Shown here piece by piece: positions 28,796 to 36,994 of a stretch of 64,000 bases of DNA. Position 1 is the first letter of the stretch. The number at the start of each line of letters is the position of its first letter. The DNA lies in the NCBI RefSeq assembly GCF_001907695.1, contig NZ_KV880640.1, positions 124,001 to 188,000 on the forward strand, read 5' to 3'. Both the position numbers and the translations under genes were made by a program. Origin of the DNA: Thalassospira sp. TSL5-1 (lineage in GTDB: Bacteria > Pseudomonadota > Alphaproteobacteria > Rhodospirillales > Thalassospiraceae). A model generated the notes under the pieces. It saw only the letters and a program-made list of their open reading frames with translations. It was not told the DNA's origin and did no database searches.

Positions 28796-28851
28796 GTTTT
28801 CGGGTCCTTTTGATTGTGCTTGTGATCCGTTTTTCGATCTTTTCCGGCGAA

Positions 28852-29709
28852 TTAACAGGTGAAAACGACGGTGCGTGTATTGTTAAGCATGACACGACCT
28901 TCGAGGTGATATTTGATCCCGCGGGCCAGAACACGCGCCTCGATATCCCGGCCGGTTGCGACAAAATCCTCGGCCGACATGGCGTGGCTGACCCGTTCGG
29001 TTTCCTGTTCAATGATCGGCCCCTCATCAAGGTCCGGTGTCACATAATGGGCGGTTGCCCCAATCAGTTTCACACCGCGTTCATGCGCCTGGTGATAGGG
29101 CTTTGCCCCCTTGAAGGATGGCAGGAACGAATGGTGGATATTGATGATCATGCCAAAGAATTTATTGGAAAATTCGTTGGTCAGAACCTGCATGTAGCGG
29201 GCAAGAACCACCAGTTCGGCATTTGTTTCCGTTATCAGGTCGGAAAGGGCAGCTTCCTGTTCAACCTTGTTTTCCCTGTTAACCGGCATGTAATGGAAGG
29301 GAATGCCTTCCTGTTCGGCGATTTTACGGGCCGTTTCATGGTTGGATACGATGGCGGCCACGTCCGCTTCCAGCCAGCCCACCTTGATTTGATACAGAAG
29401 ATGAAGCATCGCATGGTCAAATTTTGAAACCATGATGATGATTCTTGGCCGACGCGACAGGTCCTGGACCTTTAGCTTCATGTTAAAGCGGTCAACTGCC
29501 GGGCTTAACATCAGTTCGACCTGGGATTTATCCAGATCGGCAGGGGTGCTGACGGCAATGCGCAGAAAAAACTGGTTCGTCGGGCGATCCAGAAACTGGT
29601 TGGATTCAATGATATTGGCATTGCGCGATGCCAGGGCCGACGTTACTGCCGCCACAATACCAGGCCGGTCGTCACAGGCGATGCGCAGAATGTATGAAGT
29701 GTCGCTCAC
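28852..29709 (-). CDS. purU: Formyltetrahydrofolate deformylase
   Basis: Hydrolyses 10-formyltetrahydrofolate to formate and tetrahydrofolate, recycling the cofactor loaded during betaine and sarcosine demethylation. From the GTG at 29709 the product is 285 residues, the normal PurU length: an N-terminal ACT domain (YILRIACDDRPGIVAAVTSA) and a C-terminal formyltransferase-like catalytic domain with INIHHSFLPSFKGAKPYHQA and TAHYVTPDLDEGPIIEQE (catalytic Asn/His/Asp set). The frame runs back to 29835 but the extra residues do not match the family. It lies 56 bases ahead of the dimethylglycine dehydrogenase-like gene on the same strand, so the two are likely co-transcribed. Confidence 0.93.
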   Translation of the reverse strand: MSDTSYILRIACDDRPGIVAAVTSALASRNANIIESNQFLDRPTNQFFLRIAVSTPADLDKSQVELMLSPAVDRFNMKLKVQDLSRRPRIIIMVSKFDHAMLHLLYQIKVGWLEADVAAIVSNHETARKIAEQEGIPFHYMPVNRENKVEQEAALSDLITETNAELVVLARYMQVLTNEFSNKFFGMIINIHHSFLPSFKGAKPYHQAHERGVKLIGATAHYVTPDLDEGPIIEQETERVSHAMSAEDFVATGRDIEARVLARGIKYHLEGRVMLNNTRTVVFTC

Positions 29710-29872
29710 TGGATCTGTTCCGTTCCATTTCAAATGTCTGATGGACGTGTCTGGGCGTTTTCTCCGGTCGAAAGCTGTCATCGGCAAAACCCGTAACCAA
29801 AATGCCGGGATATCGCGGGGCAATCCTGCCGGCATCTTCAGGTAAAGAGGGCGCGCGAATGCTGTGAAATAA

Positions 29873-29894
29873 TCTGGCGTTTTTTTGCGCCAGA
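29873..29894. promoter_or_regulatory. Dyad between purU and the GlxA-type regulator
   Basis: TCTGGCG (29873-29879) and CGCCAGA (29888-29894) form perfect 7-base arms around eight bases (TTTTTTTG) in the 257-base divergent region between purU and the regulator gene. It could be an operator of the adjacent regulator; no consensus is known to me for this organism. Confidence 0.35.
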
Positions 29895-29966
29895 AAATAG
29901 AATGTTTGCGTCAATCCGGGATTATCGCTACGACAATTATAGAAACCTTTTAAAGATCGGGGAGAT

Positions 29967-31022
29967 ATGGGCGCGCATAGTGACTTGCCGGTCAAGGATG
30001 TCAGGTCTTCTGATGGTCGGCTGATCAAGCCGAAAACGGAAGCGCCGCGCCTGTCGGTTGGCTTTATTCTGGCAAACCGTTTTACCCTGTGTGCCTTTGC
30101 CAACTTTGTTGATGTTCTGCGCCTTGCCGCAGATGAAGGGGACCGGAGCCGCCCCATATTATGTAAATGGACCGTTCTTTCCGATACAATGGACCCGGTG
30201 ACGTCAAGTAGCGGTATTACCGTGCAGCCCAAAGAACGCCTGGGAAGGCCGGAACGGTTTCATTATATCGTTGTCGTGGGCGGACTGATGGACGAAACAC
30301 CGCATCTTAACCCGGTTTATCATCGCTTTTTGCATGAAGCTGCAGAAGCGGGGGTTCCCCTGGTTGGCATTTGTACCGGTGCGTTTTTGCTGCATCAGGC
30401 CGGTTTGCTCGATGGGTATCGATGCTGTGTCAGTTGGTTTCACCATTCTGATTTTATGGAGCAGTTCGAGGGGCTTGACCCTGTTGCAGATCAGATCTTT
30501 GTGGTTGATCGTGACAGATTGACCTGTTCGGGCGGTGCAAGTTCGGCGCATTTGGCGGCTTATTTGGTCGACAAGCATGTCGGGCGGGCCCAAGCCAACA
30601 AAAGCCTGCATATCATGATTATTGACGATGCTTTGCAGGCGGAAAATCCGCAGCCGGGAATTCCACTCGATTTAAAAACCCGTGACCCTATCGTGCAGCG
30701 TGCGCTTTTGATTATGCAGCAGCATATCGATACACCTTTATCGGTGCAGGAAATTGCCCGGCGCATGGGCAATAGCAAACGGCAGATTGAACGCCATTTC
30801 CGCTTGAGTCTGGATACCTCTCCGCAGGTTGCATTTTTGAATATTCGTCTGGATCTGGCCCGGCATTTGATTGAACGCAGTCAAAAATCGGTGGCGCAGG
30901 TGGCTGTAGATTGCGGGTTTTGTGATTCCTCGCATTTAAGCCGTATGTTTCGCCGTCGCTACGGTTGTACGCCTCAAGCCTTGCGCCGCCCGACGGTGGT
31001 TGAAGAGGCCGAATTAACGTGA
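29967..31022 (+). CDS. GlxA/AraC-family transcriptional regulator (GbdR-like)
   Basis: Two-domain activator of 351 residues. The N-terminal half has the DJ-1/PfpI amidotransferase-like sensor fold, with the nucleophile-elbow Cys in VGICTGAFLLHQAG. The C-terminal half has two AraC helix-turn-helix units (LSVQEIARRMGNSKRQIERH and VAVDCGFCDSSHLSRMFRRR). Proteins of this architecture, such as Pseudomonas GbdR, activate glycine betaine and dimethylglycine catabolic genes. This gene sits between purU/dimethylglycine dehydrogenase-like genes and gbcAB, so regulation of all the betaine genes around it is the natural inference. Confidence 0.9.
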   Translation: MGAHSDLPVKDVRSSDGRLIKPKTEAPRLSVGFILANRFTLCAFANFVDVLRLAADEGDRSRPILCKWTVLSDTMDPVTSSSGITVQPKERLGRPERFHYIVVVGGLMDETPHLNPVYHRFLHEAAEAGVPLVGICTGAFLLHQAGLLDGYRCCVSWFHHSDFMEQFEGLDPVADQIFVVDRDRLTCSGGASSAHLAAYLVDKHVGRAQANKSLHIMIIDDALQAENPQPGIPLDLKTRDPIVQRALLIMQQHIDTPLSVQEIARRMGNSKRQIERHFRLSLDTSPQVAFLNIRLDLARHLIERSQKSVAQVAVDCGFCDSSHLSRMFRRRYGCTPQALRRPTVVEEAELT

Positions 31023-31036
31023 TTTCGTCGATAGGG

Positions 31037-32125
31037 TCAGATTTCGACTTCAATATCAGAAAGAGGGGTTGAACAGCAGATCAGGATCTTGCCCTGGTCA
31101 ATTTCGCGCTGTCGAATGCCACCACCGTGTTGCATATCAACCTGACCGGAAATCAGTTTCGATTTACAGGTTCCGCAGATGCCGCGTTGACAGGAAGATA
31201 CGGGTAAAAGTCCTGCCTCGCGCGCTGCGGACAGAACCGTCATTCCCGGGCCGCATTCCACAACATGGCCGGTTTTGGGGAAACTCACACGGAAAGTCTG
31301 GTCGCTGATTTCAGGGGCGACAGAGGCGTATTCTTCAAGATCACCTGCGGTTTCGGCTCCAAAATCAAAACTTTCTTCGTAATATTTTTCCATATTGAAG
31401 CCCGCCTGCTGCAGCATGTTCCGCACCCCTTCCATAAACAGGGCCGGGCCGCAGCAGAATATTTTGCGTTCCAGAAAGTCCGGCGACATCAGGGACAACA
31501 TCTGGAGACTGAGGCGCCCCGTGTAACCACTCCAGCTATGATTGGCAGAGGCGGTTTCACAGGTAAAGGCGAGTTTAAGCGACGGGTTTTGTGTGGCAAG
31601 CAGGGCAAGTTCGTCGCGGAAAATAATATCGGCAGGCGAACGGGCCGCATGAACAAAATGCAGATCGGAGGGTTCCGATAGATCACAGGCTGTTCGTGTC
31701 ATCGACATCATGGGGGTGATGCCGCTGCCTGCCGACAGGAACAGGAGTTTGTCCTCGCCTGTTGCGTCAGCGGTAAATTCGCCGCCCGGGCCTGATACAT
31801 TTACCTCTTTGCCGGGTACCATGTAATCATGCAGCCAGTTGGACCCGGGGCCGCCGGGGACGCGCTTGACGGTGATTTCAACACGATAGGGTCGGGCGGC
31901 GGAGGCGGAAATGGTATAGCAGCGCGTGACCATGCCTTCGACTGGTAGGTCAAATGTCATATATTGACCGGGATAGAACCGAAAGGCGCGGGGTTCCCGG
32001 CCAGAAAAGACAAATGTCTTTACATCGTGGGTTTCCTGACGCACCTGACGACATACCAGCACGTCATCCTGTTCAGGGTCCCACAAGGGTACGCGGGTTA
32101 CCTCGGTCAGTTTCTCGTCAGCCAT
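31037..32125 (-). CDS. gbcB: Glycine betaine monooxygenase reductase component
   Basis: Electron-transfer partner of the Rieske oxygenase encoded upstream, 362 residues. It has an FAD-binding ferredoxin-reductase domain (FYPGQYMTFDLPVEGMVTRC, then YTISASA), an NAD(P)-binding domain (LFLSAGSGITPMMSM) and a C-terminal plant-type [2Fe-2S] domain with SSCQRGICGTCKSKL and a distant Cys in ILICCSTPL. It passes electrons from NAD(P)H to GbcA. The gene follows gbcA by 44 bases on the same strand and converges with the GbdR-like regulator gene. Confidence 0.92.
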   Translation of the reverse strand: MADEKLTEVTRVPLWDPEQDDVLVCRQVRQETHDVKTFVFSGREPRAFRFYPGQYMTFDLPVEGMVTRCYTISASAARPYRVEITVKRVPGGPGSNWLHDYMVPGKEVNVSGPGGEFTADATGEDKLLFLSAGSGITPMMSMTRTACDLSEPSDLHFVHAARSPADIIFRDELALLATQNPSLKLAFTCETASANHSWSGYTGRLSLQMLSLMSPDFLERKIFCCGPALFMEGVRNMLQQAGFNMEKYYEESFDFGAETAGDLEEYASVAPEISDQTFRVSFPKTGHVVECGPGMTVLSAAREAGLLPVSSCQRGICGTCKSKLISGQVDMQHGGGIRQREIDQGKILICCSTPLSDIEVEI

Positions 32126-32169
32126 TTGGGCATTGTCCCTTTTTTCCGCTATCAGGCGGTGTGGCCCGC

Positions 32170-33444
32170 TTACTCGGCAGCCAGTTCAGCTTTGGTTTCG
32201 GCAAAATGGTTTTGCAACCGCTTGATGTACCAGTCACAGAATGCCTCGACATGCGGTTCGGTGAATGTGGAATAGGGACCAGGCTCATAGGCCGGCTGCT
32301 CACTGCCAAGCTGGGCAAGGCGCACAAGCATTGCATCCTGAAGGTTGGTCATCGTCCAAACCTGAGTCAGGTTATCCAGGGTGTAATCCTGGTTTTCGAT
32401 GGCATCCTTGTGAACCAGCCAGGTTGTGCGCACCAATGTCCGGTTTGGTGCGAGGGGCAGGACAGAGAATGTCACGATGTGATCGCTCATGAAGTGATGC
32501 CAGGAATTGGGATGCGTCCAGAAGCTCAGCCCGCCCAATTTGGCATCGGTAAAGGAGCCCAGCAGTTTTTTTGACGCAACCTTGGTGTCAAGGGTATGTG
32601 ATTCCCCCTCCCAGCTGAGCGGAAGGCGCATGGTGCGAAAACCCGTCACATTGGCAAGGTGGTCTTCCTCTGCCGATGGCAGGCCGCAGCTTTCCCAGCG
32701 TTGATGATCGCGCGCGACGGATTCAAGGTATTTTTTGACGTCGCCGGAACGGCGCTCGTCAAGTTCATCAGGCGAGAAGCCAAACCCGAATTCAGAAAGC
32801 GGAACGGTCAATTGTGGGTGATTGCCCTCGCAATGGTAACATTCCCGGTTATTTTCCATCGTCAGTTTCCAGTTGCCTTCCTCTATCAGTTCGGAGGAAT
32901 GGGCAACCTTGCAATGGGCGATGTCATGCGGCGCAATATAGGGTTCCATCGTGCGCGCAAGGTCTTCGATATCTTCAGGGGCGTCTTTTGCCAGGCAGAT
33001 GAAAATAAGTCCGGCGATTGAGCGGACATGCACCGTTTTCAGGCCATGACAGCTTTTATCGAACCCTGACCCCATATGTTCTGCCAGGATCAGCTCGCCA
33101 TCCTCGTTATAGCTCCAGCCGTGATAACGACAGACGATATTGCCGATGGTGGTCGCACGTTCGTCAATCAACCGGGCACCACGATGGCGGCAGACATTGT
33201 GAAAGGCGCGCAGTTCCATATCGTCGCCACGCAAGATCAGGATCGAAGCATTACCAATTTCAACGGTGACGCAGTCGCCGGGCTCGGGTAGCTCGGGGTC
33301 AACTGCGACGAAAATCCAGTGTTTGCCAAAAATAACGTCGATATCCAGATCAAGAATCTCGGCAGCATTATAAAACGGCGCTTCCAGGCTTTTGTTCTTC
33401 TGGCGGCGATTGACGAGAGATTGAATTTCAGATGTGGAACGCAT
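32170..33444 (-). CDS. gbcA: Glycine betaine monooxygenase, Rieske oxygenase component
   Basis: Rieske non-heme iron oxygenase that demethylates glycine betaine to dimethylglycine and formaldehyde. The 424 residues carry a perfect Rieske motif, Cys85/His87 in FHNVCRHRGARL and Cys105/His108 in IVCRYHGWSYN, and the mononuclear iron site NRECYHCEGNHPQ. The ATG at 33444 is preferred to the in-frame GTG two codons upstream because AGGGTAGG lies immediately before it. It opens the gbcAB unit. Related Rieske oxygenases use carnitine or stachydrine, but the nearby gbcB, dimethylglycine and sarcosine genes favour betaine. Confidence 0.93.
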   Translation of the reverse strand: MRSTSEIQSLVNRRQKNKSLEAPFYNAAEILDLDIDVIFGKHWIFVAVDPELPEPGDCVTVEIGNASILILRGDDMELRAFHNVCRHRGARLIDERATTIGNIVCRYHGWSYNEDGELILAEHMGSGFDKSCHGLKTVHVRSIAGLIFICLAKDAPEDIEDLARTMEPYIAPHDIAHCKVAHSSELIEEGNWKLTMENNRECYHCEGNHPQLTVPLSEFGFGFSPDELDERRSGDVKKYLESVARDHQRWESCGLPSAEEDHLANVTGFRTMRLPLSWEGESHTLDTKVASKKLLGSFTDAKLGGLSFWTHPNSWHHFMSDHIVTFSVLPLAPNRTLVRTTWLVHKDAIENQDYTLDNLTQVWTMTNLQDAMLVRLAQLGSEQPAYEPGPYSTFTEPHVEAFCDWYIKRLQNHFAETKAELAAE

Positions 33445-34349
33445 GTGCACCTACCCTGGCTGTTCGGGGGCCTTATCCAATATGTCCTGAGGGCTCAGTA
33501 TCGGTAATGTGATGCCGATTTGTCTGAACGCGATTGGGGCACGGCGGTGATATACCTGCATAAAGCTGTGGCGGAGGTCCCGTTTTGGCTTTGCATGGCG
33601 CTATCGTTAGCTGTTGGCTGGCATCCTTGCCCGATGCCAGGAAGGCAGATCTCTTTGATATATAGTGGATGCGTTTTCAAACCTGATACAACTGAAAAAG
33701 TCGGGCGGGAAACGCCCCAGCCTTTGTCGCGCTGATCAAAGAGCACGCCTGTATTCGAGGCAAATTTCAAAAACAGCTCATAAACCCTGCTTGCCAGGTT
33801 GACTGTATTACGGGTTGTCAGTTGCACCCAAAGTCTCCCTCTGTATTGCGGCAGGTTTCCTGCTCTTGCTTCGCTACGGATTTTAACAGCGAATAGAAAA
33901 TCTATGGCGGATTGAACTGTGTTTGGCAGAAATCTTAAGTCAAAAGGCCAGTAGAAATGCGACGCTTGTATTGAAAAGTCGAAAAACGGCGCTTCATAAT
34001 GGCTCTAGCCGTAATTTGGAACTCGTATAATGCGGAAATATTACTTCGAAATCCGGACCAAAATGAAATTTCTGTGTTGTTATGGCGAAATATTGCGCAA
34101 TCTTGACGGGTATCCTGGTGTCGTGAAGTGTGTTGTTTTACCCTCCGTGAGGGCTAGTTAGGGGGCGCAGTTCGGGAGTTCGACGGTTCTTTGTATGTTG
34201 AGGGTGGGGGGCGTGATTTCCAGTGCCTGTCCTTAATCATGCCATCTCGATTTATAGTGTCGTGTGTGACACCCTAAGAATACGCAATTCAACATATGTG
34301 GTATTTCAACGTAGTGTCATTGCTGCATGCCTGGTTCGGCAGAATGAAC
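33445..34349. other. Long region without a convincing gene
   Basis: About 900 bases between gbcA and an orphan gene. The right half is more AT-rich than the surroundings. Short open frames on both strands around 33495-33827 lack family resemblance and oppose each other. Near the right end, 34257-34272 carries a GTGTC/GACAC dyad and 34315-34319 another TGTCA. The left part must contain the gbcA promoter, but I cannot place it with confidence. Confidence 0.6.
34257..34272. promoter_or_regulatory. GTGTC-N6-GACAC dyad downstream of the orphan gene
   Basis: GTGTC at 34257-34261 and GACAC at 34268-34272 are inverted arms separated by GTGTGT. A further TGTCA lies at 34315-34319, and a related TGTCA-N4-TGACA dyad lies upstream of the same gene at 35032-35045. 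Confidence 0.4.
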
Positions 34350-34952
34350 TCATAATAGATCAAGCTGAAAAGCAGAATGCTGCTTATCCCTGATTTTGTG
34401 TTTTTCCAACGATTGCCAGATATCGGATTTGTTTTGAGATGCAGTGTCTTGTAATTTCAACAAAGATCCTGATGCAGGGGGTGTCAGCCGATATTCGGCA
34501 ATGCGTCCCTTGGCGGGAACATCGTAATAATTACCCTGAGCATCAATATATTGCGCCGAGATCAAGCCGGCGCGAATGAACTCGTTAATCACGCGCGAGA
34601 CATTCGCCAGTGTTGGGGATCGTACATCTTTCAAAAATGCGTCTATTGCCCGTTCGCGCGCCTGTTTTAGTTCGCCATAGGTAAGGCCACCATTGGCATG
34701 TTTCTTGTCCAGGGTGAGGAGAAATTTATCAAGCTCCTGCTGCTTTTGCCCCAGCCGTTCGGCCCGGGCCTTATTTCGTGCCGGATAGGCATGACTTCGA
34801 TCAACAGCGGCAGCCAATTCCGCGCGGCTGGCATCAACTTTTCCATTCGCCTTGGTATGGGCCAAAATAACCAGAACCAGGGCGCTGGCAAAACGGGGGC
34901 GGGTGCTGCGCTGGGCTGCGGCCTGAAGCCGGTCAAGAAAAGGGTTTTGCAT
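34350..34952 (-). CDS. Unrecognised 200-residue protein with a possible winged-helix end
   Basis: I do not recognise the family. The product is 200 residues, basic, without signal peptide or membrane segment. The N-terminal third is Ala/Arg-rich helix (FLDRLQAAAQRSTRP and ASRAELAAAVDRSHAYPARN). The middle is charged and probably coiled (AERLGQKQQELDKFLLTLDK). A segment around 120-160 (TLANVSRVINEFIRAGLISA, then a strand-rich stretch ending AEYRLT) has the pattern of a winged helix, so DNA binding is possible. GAGGAAC at good spacing precedes the ATG. It is monocistronic, with TGTCA-type dyads on both sides. It could be a regulator or a replication/partition accessory; neither is shown. Confidence 0.75.
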   Translation of the reverse strand: MQNPFLDRLQAAAQRSTRPRFASALVLVILAHTKANGKVDASRAELAAAVDRSHAYPARNKARAERLGQKQQELDKFLLTLDKKHANGGLTYGELKQARERAIDAFLKDVRSPTLANVSRVINEFIRAGLISAQYIDAQGNYYDVPAKGRIAEYRLTPPASGSLLKLQDTASQNKSDIWQSLEKHKIRDKQHSAFQLDLL

Positions 34953-35031
34953 CTGCGTTCCTCTGAAAATCCCTAAAGAATCTTAGAGTCGCGACAGCTA
35001 CAATGCAAGACAAATCGTGAACATTTTGGGG

Positions 35032-35045
35032 TGTCACAAATGACA
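35032..35045. promoter_or_regulatory. TGTCA-N4-TGACA dyad upstream of the orphan gene
   Basis: Perfect 5-base arms at 35032-35036 and 35041-35045, about 80 bases upstream of the 200-residue protein's start. It may be an autoregulatory site, given the related dyad on the other side of the gene. Confidence 0.4.
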
Positions 35046-35139
35046 GGTTTGGTATTTGCGGCCTCTGAAGACGCTAAAGTGAACTTTGCGAATGGATCAG
35101 AATAGCATGCTGACAAACCGCCGCTATTCAGTGCAGGCT

Positions 35140-35898
35140 TTATTCAGTAGCGATAGATAATCCGCTGTTGCTGATCAGTTCGGGGGCACATTTGGGATCG
35201 GTACAGATCATGTCAAACTGGTCCAGCTTGGCAAAAAGCATGGGCTTGATGACATTGAATTTTGTGGAATCAACAACCAGAATTTTGCGGGCGGCCGTTT
35301 CGAGAACCGCCTGTTTGATATCCACTTCATGGGGGTTGGAGCAACTGACCCCCCGGCTGGTATTAACGCCACCCGCCGACATGAAGGCGGTATTGATATT
35401 AAGCTTCAAAATGGCCTGAACACTTTGACTGTCCGCAAAGGAGGCGGACGACGCATGATACATCCCGCCCAGCATGATGACGCGCAAGCCGGGCTTTTTA
35501 CACAGAATTTCCGCCACGTTAATCGAATAACAGATCGCGGTGATGTCCTGATTTTCAGGCAGGGCACTTGCCAGATAGGGGATGGTTGTACCGCAATCCA
35601 GGAAAAGCGTATCGCCCGGTTTTACATGGCGGGCGGCGACCAGACAGGCAGCACGTTTAAGGTCGGTGTGGGCACCGCGTTCACGATCCAGAATATAACC
35701 AAGCCCGCCTGCAGCCGGGGATTTCAGGGTTATATACCCGCCCATATAGCTGAATAGATCATTATGCGCGGCGACATCCCGGCGAACGGTCATTTCAGAC
35801 ACACCAAGCAGATCGGCGGCATCTTTAAGTCGTATGACATTGCTGACCTCAAGGCTTCGGGTCAGCGTTTCAATCCTGTCCTGTGATTTGCTCGACAT
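35140..35898 (-). CDS. DeoR-family transcriptional regulator
   Basis: Predicted repressor of 252 residues. The N-terminal helix-turn-helix reads LKDAADLLGVSEMTVRRDVA, the standard DeoR signature. The C-terminal sugar-phosphate sensor domain contains DTLFLDCGTTIPYLASAL and VIMLGGMYH, as in other DeoR regulators. It is transcribed divergently from deoC and the following sugar importer operon, with a 284-base shared promoter region, so it most likely controls them in response to a sugar phosphate such as deoxyribose 5-phosphate. Confidence 0.92.
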   Translation of the reverse strand: MSSKSQDRIETLTRSLEVSNVIRLKDAADLLGVSEMTVRRDVAAHNDLFSYMGGYITLKSPAAGGLGYILDRERGAHTDLKRAACLVAARHVKPGDTLFLDCGTTIPYLASALPENQDITAICYSINVAEILCKKPGLRVIMLGGMYHASSASFADSQSVQAILKLNINTAFMSAGGVNTSRGVSCSNPHEVDIKQAVLETAARKILVVDSTKFNVIKPMLFAKLDQFDMICTDPKCAPELISNSGLSIATE

Positions 35899-36121
35899 CC
35901 AGACTCCATCATTGGCCGTAATATTGCCGGGCTATTAAATATGCGCCTATATGGCGTGCTGCGACGGCGTGTGAAGTGACATTACCAAGATCCATCGCAA
36001 TTAATCCGTTTGGCGGTCAGGGTCAATTACGACTTTTGCGCGTATAATTTGTTCTGCATCCGCCAAAACCCGATTTTGGCTTGACCAGATGGTAGCGCGA
36101 TGACAGGATCATATCAACAAA

Positions 36122-36137
36122 TGTTATAAACTTAACA
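36122..36137 (+). promoter_or_regulatory. Candidate DeoR operator upstream of deoC
   Basis: TGTTA (36122-36126) and TAACA (36133-36137) form an inverted repeat with a six-base spacer, 46 bases ahead of the deoC start. The position fits repressor binding over the promoter. Confidence 0.4.
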
Positions 36138-36182
36138 AAACGGCGTTATCCAAGTTTTTGCCGTCAAGGGAAATGCTCCATT

Positions 36183-36851
36183 ATGACTGAACAGCGTCCG
36201 CTCGTTGCAAGTGATCTTGCATCTTATATTGACCATACCCTGTTGGCTGCCGATGCCACCCCGGATCAGATTGTTTCACTGTGTGCCGAAGCACGTAAGC
36301 ATTCGTTCATGTCCGTTTGCGTCAACCCGATTTTTATTCCCCTGGCTGTCCGCGAACTAGGTGATTCCGGTGTTCGGGCGTGTTCTGTTGTTTGTTTCCC
36401 GTTCGGTGCAGACCCGGTTGCTGCCAAGGTTGCCGAAACCCGCTGGGTTGTTGAGCAGGGTGCGAACGAAGTTGATATGGTGATTGCGCTGGGCCTTTTG
36501 AAAAGCGGTGATACCGACGCCGTCCGCGCTGATATCGCAGCTGTGAAAGAAGCCTGCGGCGATGCCATTCTGAAGGTGATCATTGAAGCAGCCCTGCTGA
36601 CCGATGAACAGAAGGTGCTGGCCTGTGAACTTTCCAAACAGGCAGGGGCTGATTTTGTTAAAACCTCTACCGGGTTTGCCGGTGGTGGTGCAACCGCCGA
36701 AGATGTTGCCCTGATGCGTAAAACCGTTGGCCCGGATATCGGGGTCAAGGCATCGGGTGGTGTGCGCACGACTGAAGATGCTTTTAAAATGATTGCAGCA
36801 GGGGCTTCGCGTATCGGGGCCAGTGCAAGCATTCGTATCATTGGTCAGTAA
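36183..36851 (+). CDS. deoC: Deoxyribose-phosphate aldolase
   Basis: Class I aldolase that splits 2-deoxyribose 5-phosphate into acetaldehyde and glyceraldehyde 3-phosphate. The 222-residue protein is the usual DeoC length. The Schiff-base Lys is residue 160 in DFVKTSTGF; the partner residues Asp 98 (NEVDMVI) and Lys 189 (IGVKASGG) are also present. It is the first gene of a unit continuing into a ribose-type ABC transporter, an epimerase-like protein and a PfkB kinase, which together make a deoxyribose uptake and degradation set. Confidence 0.96.
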   Translation: MTEQRPLVASDLASYIDHTLLAADATPDQIVSLCAEARKHSFMSVCVNPIFIPLAVRELGDSGVRACSVVCFPFGADPVAAKVAETRWVVEQGANEVDMVIALGLLKSGDTDAVRADIAAVKEACGDAILKVIIEAALLTDEQKVLACELSKQAGADFVKTSTGFAGGGATAEDVALMRKTVGPDIGVKASGGVRTTEDAFKMIAAGASRIGASASIRIIGQ

Positions 36852-36994
36852 GACAGGGGCTGGTTGGGCCAGGTGCCTGCCGGAAAATTATTTTCCTGTC
36901 TTTTGTCAAGGAATGCGTGAAATGCTTCGGCTTTCATGCCAATAAGACGCAGAAAACTGCCAGCCATAAAAATGATTACAACTTGGAGGTAACA

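Noticed and set aside
29710-29835. N-terminal extension of PurU
   Set aside because: The extra 42 residues have no PurU similarity; the GTG at 29709 gives the normal family length with the ACT domain at the very start.
33495-33827. Minus-strand frame of 110 codons upstream of gbcA
   Set aside because: It has a GTG start with a fair ribosome binding site, but the product resembles no family, has no coding-like pattern, and a competing plus-strand frame overlaps it.
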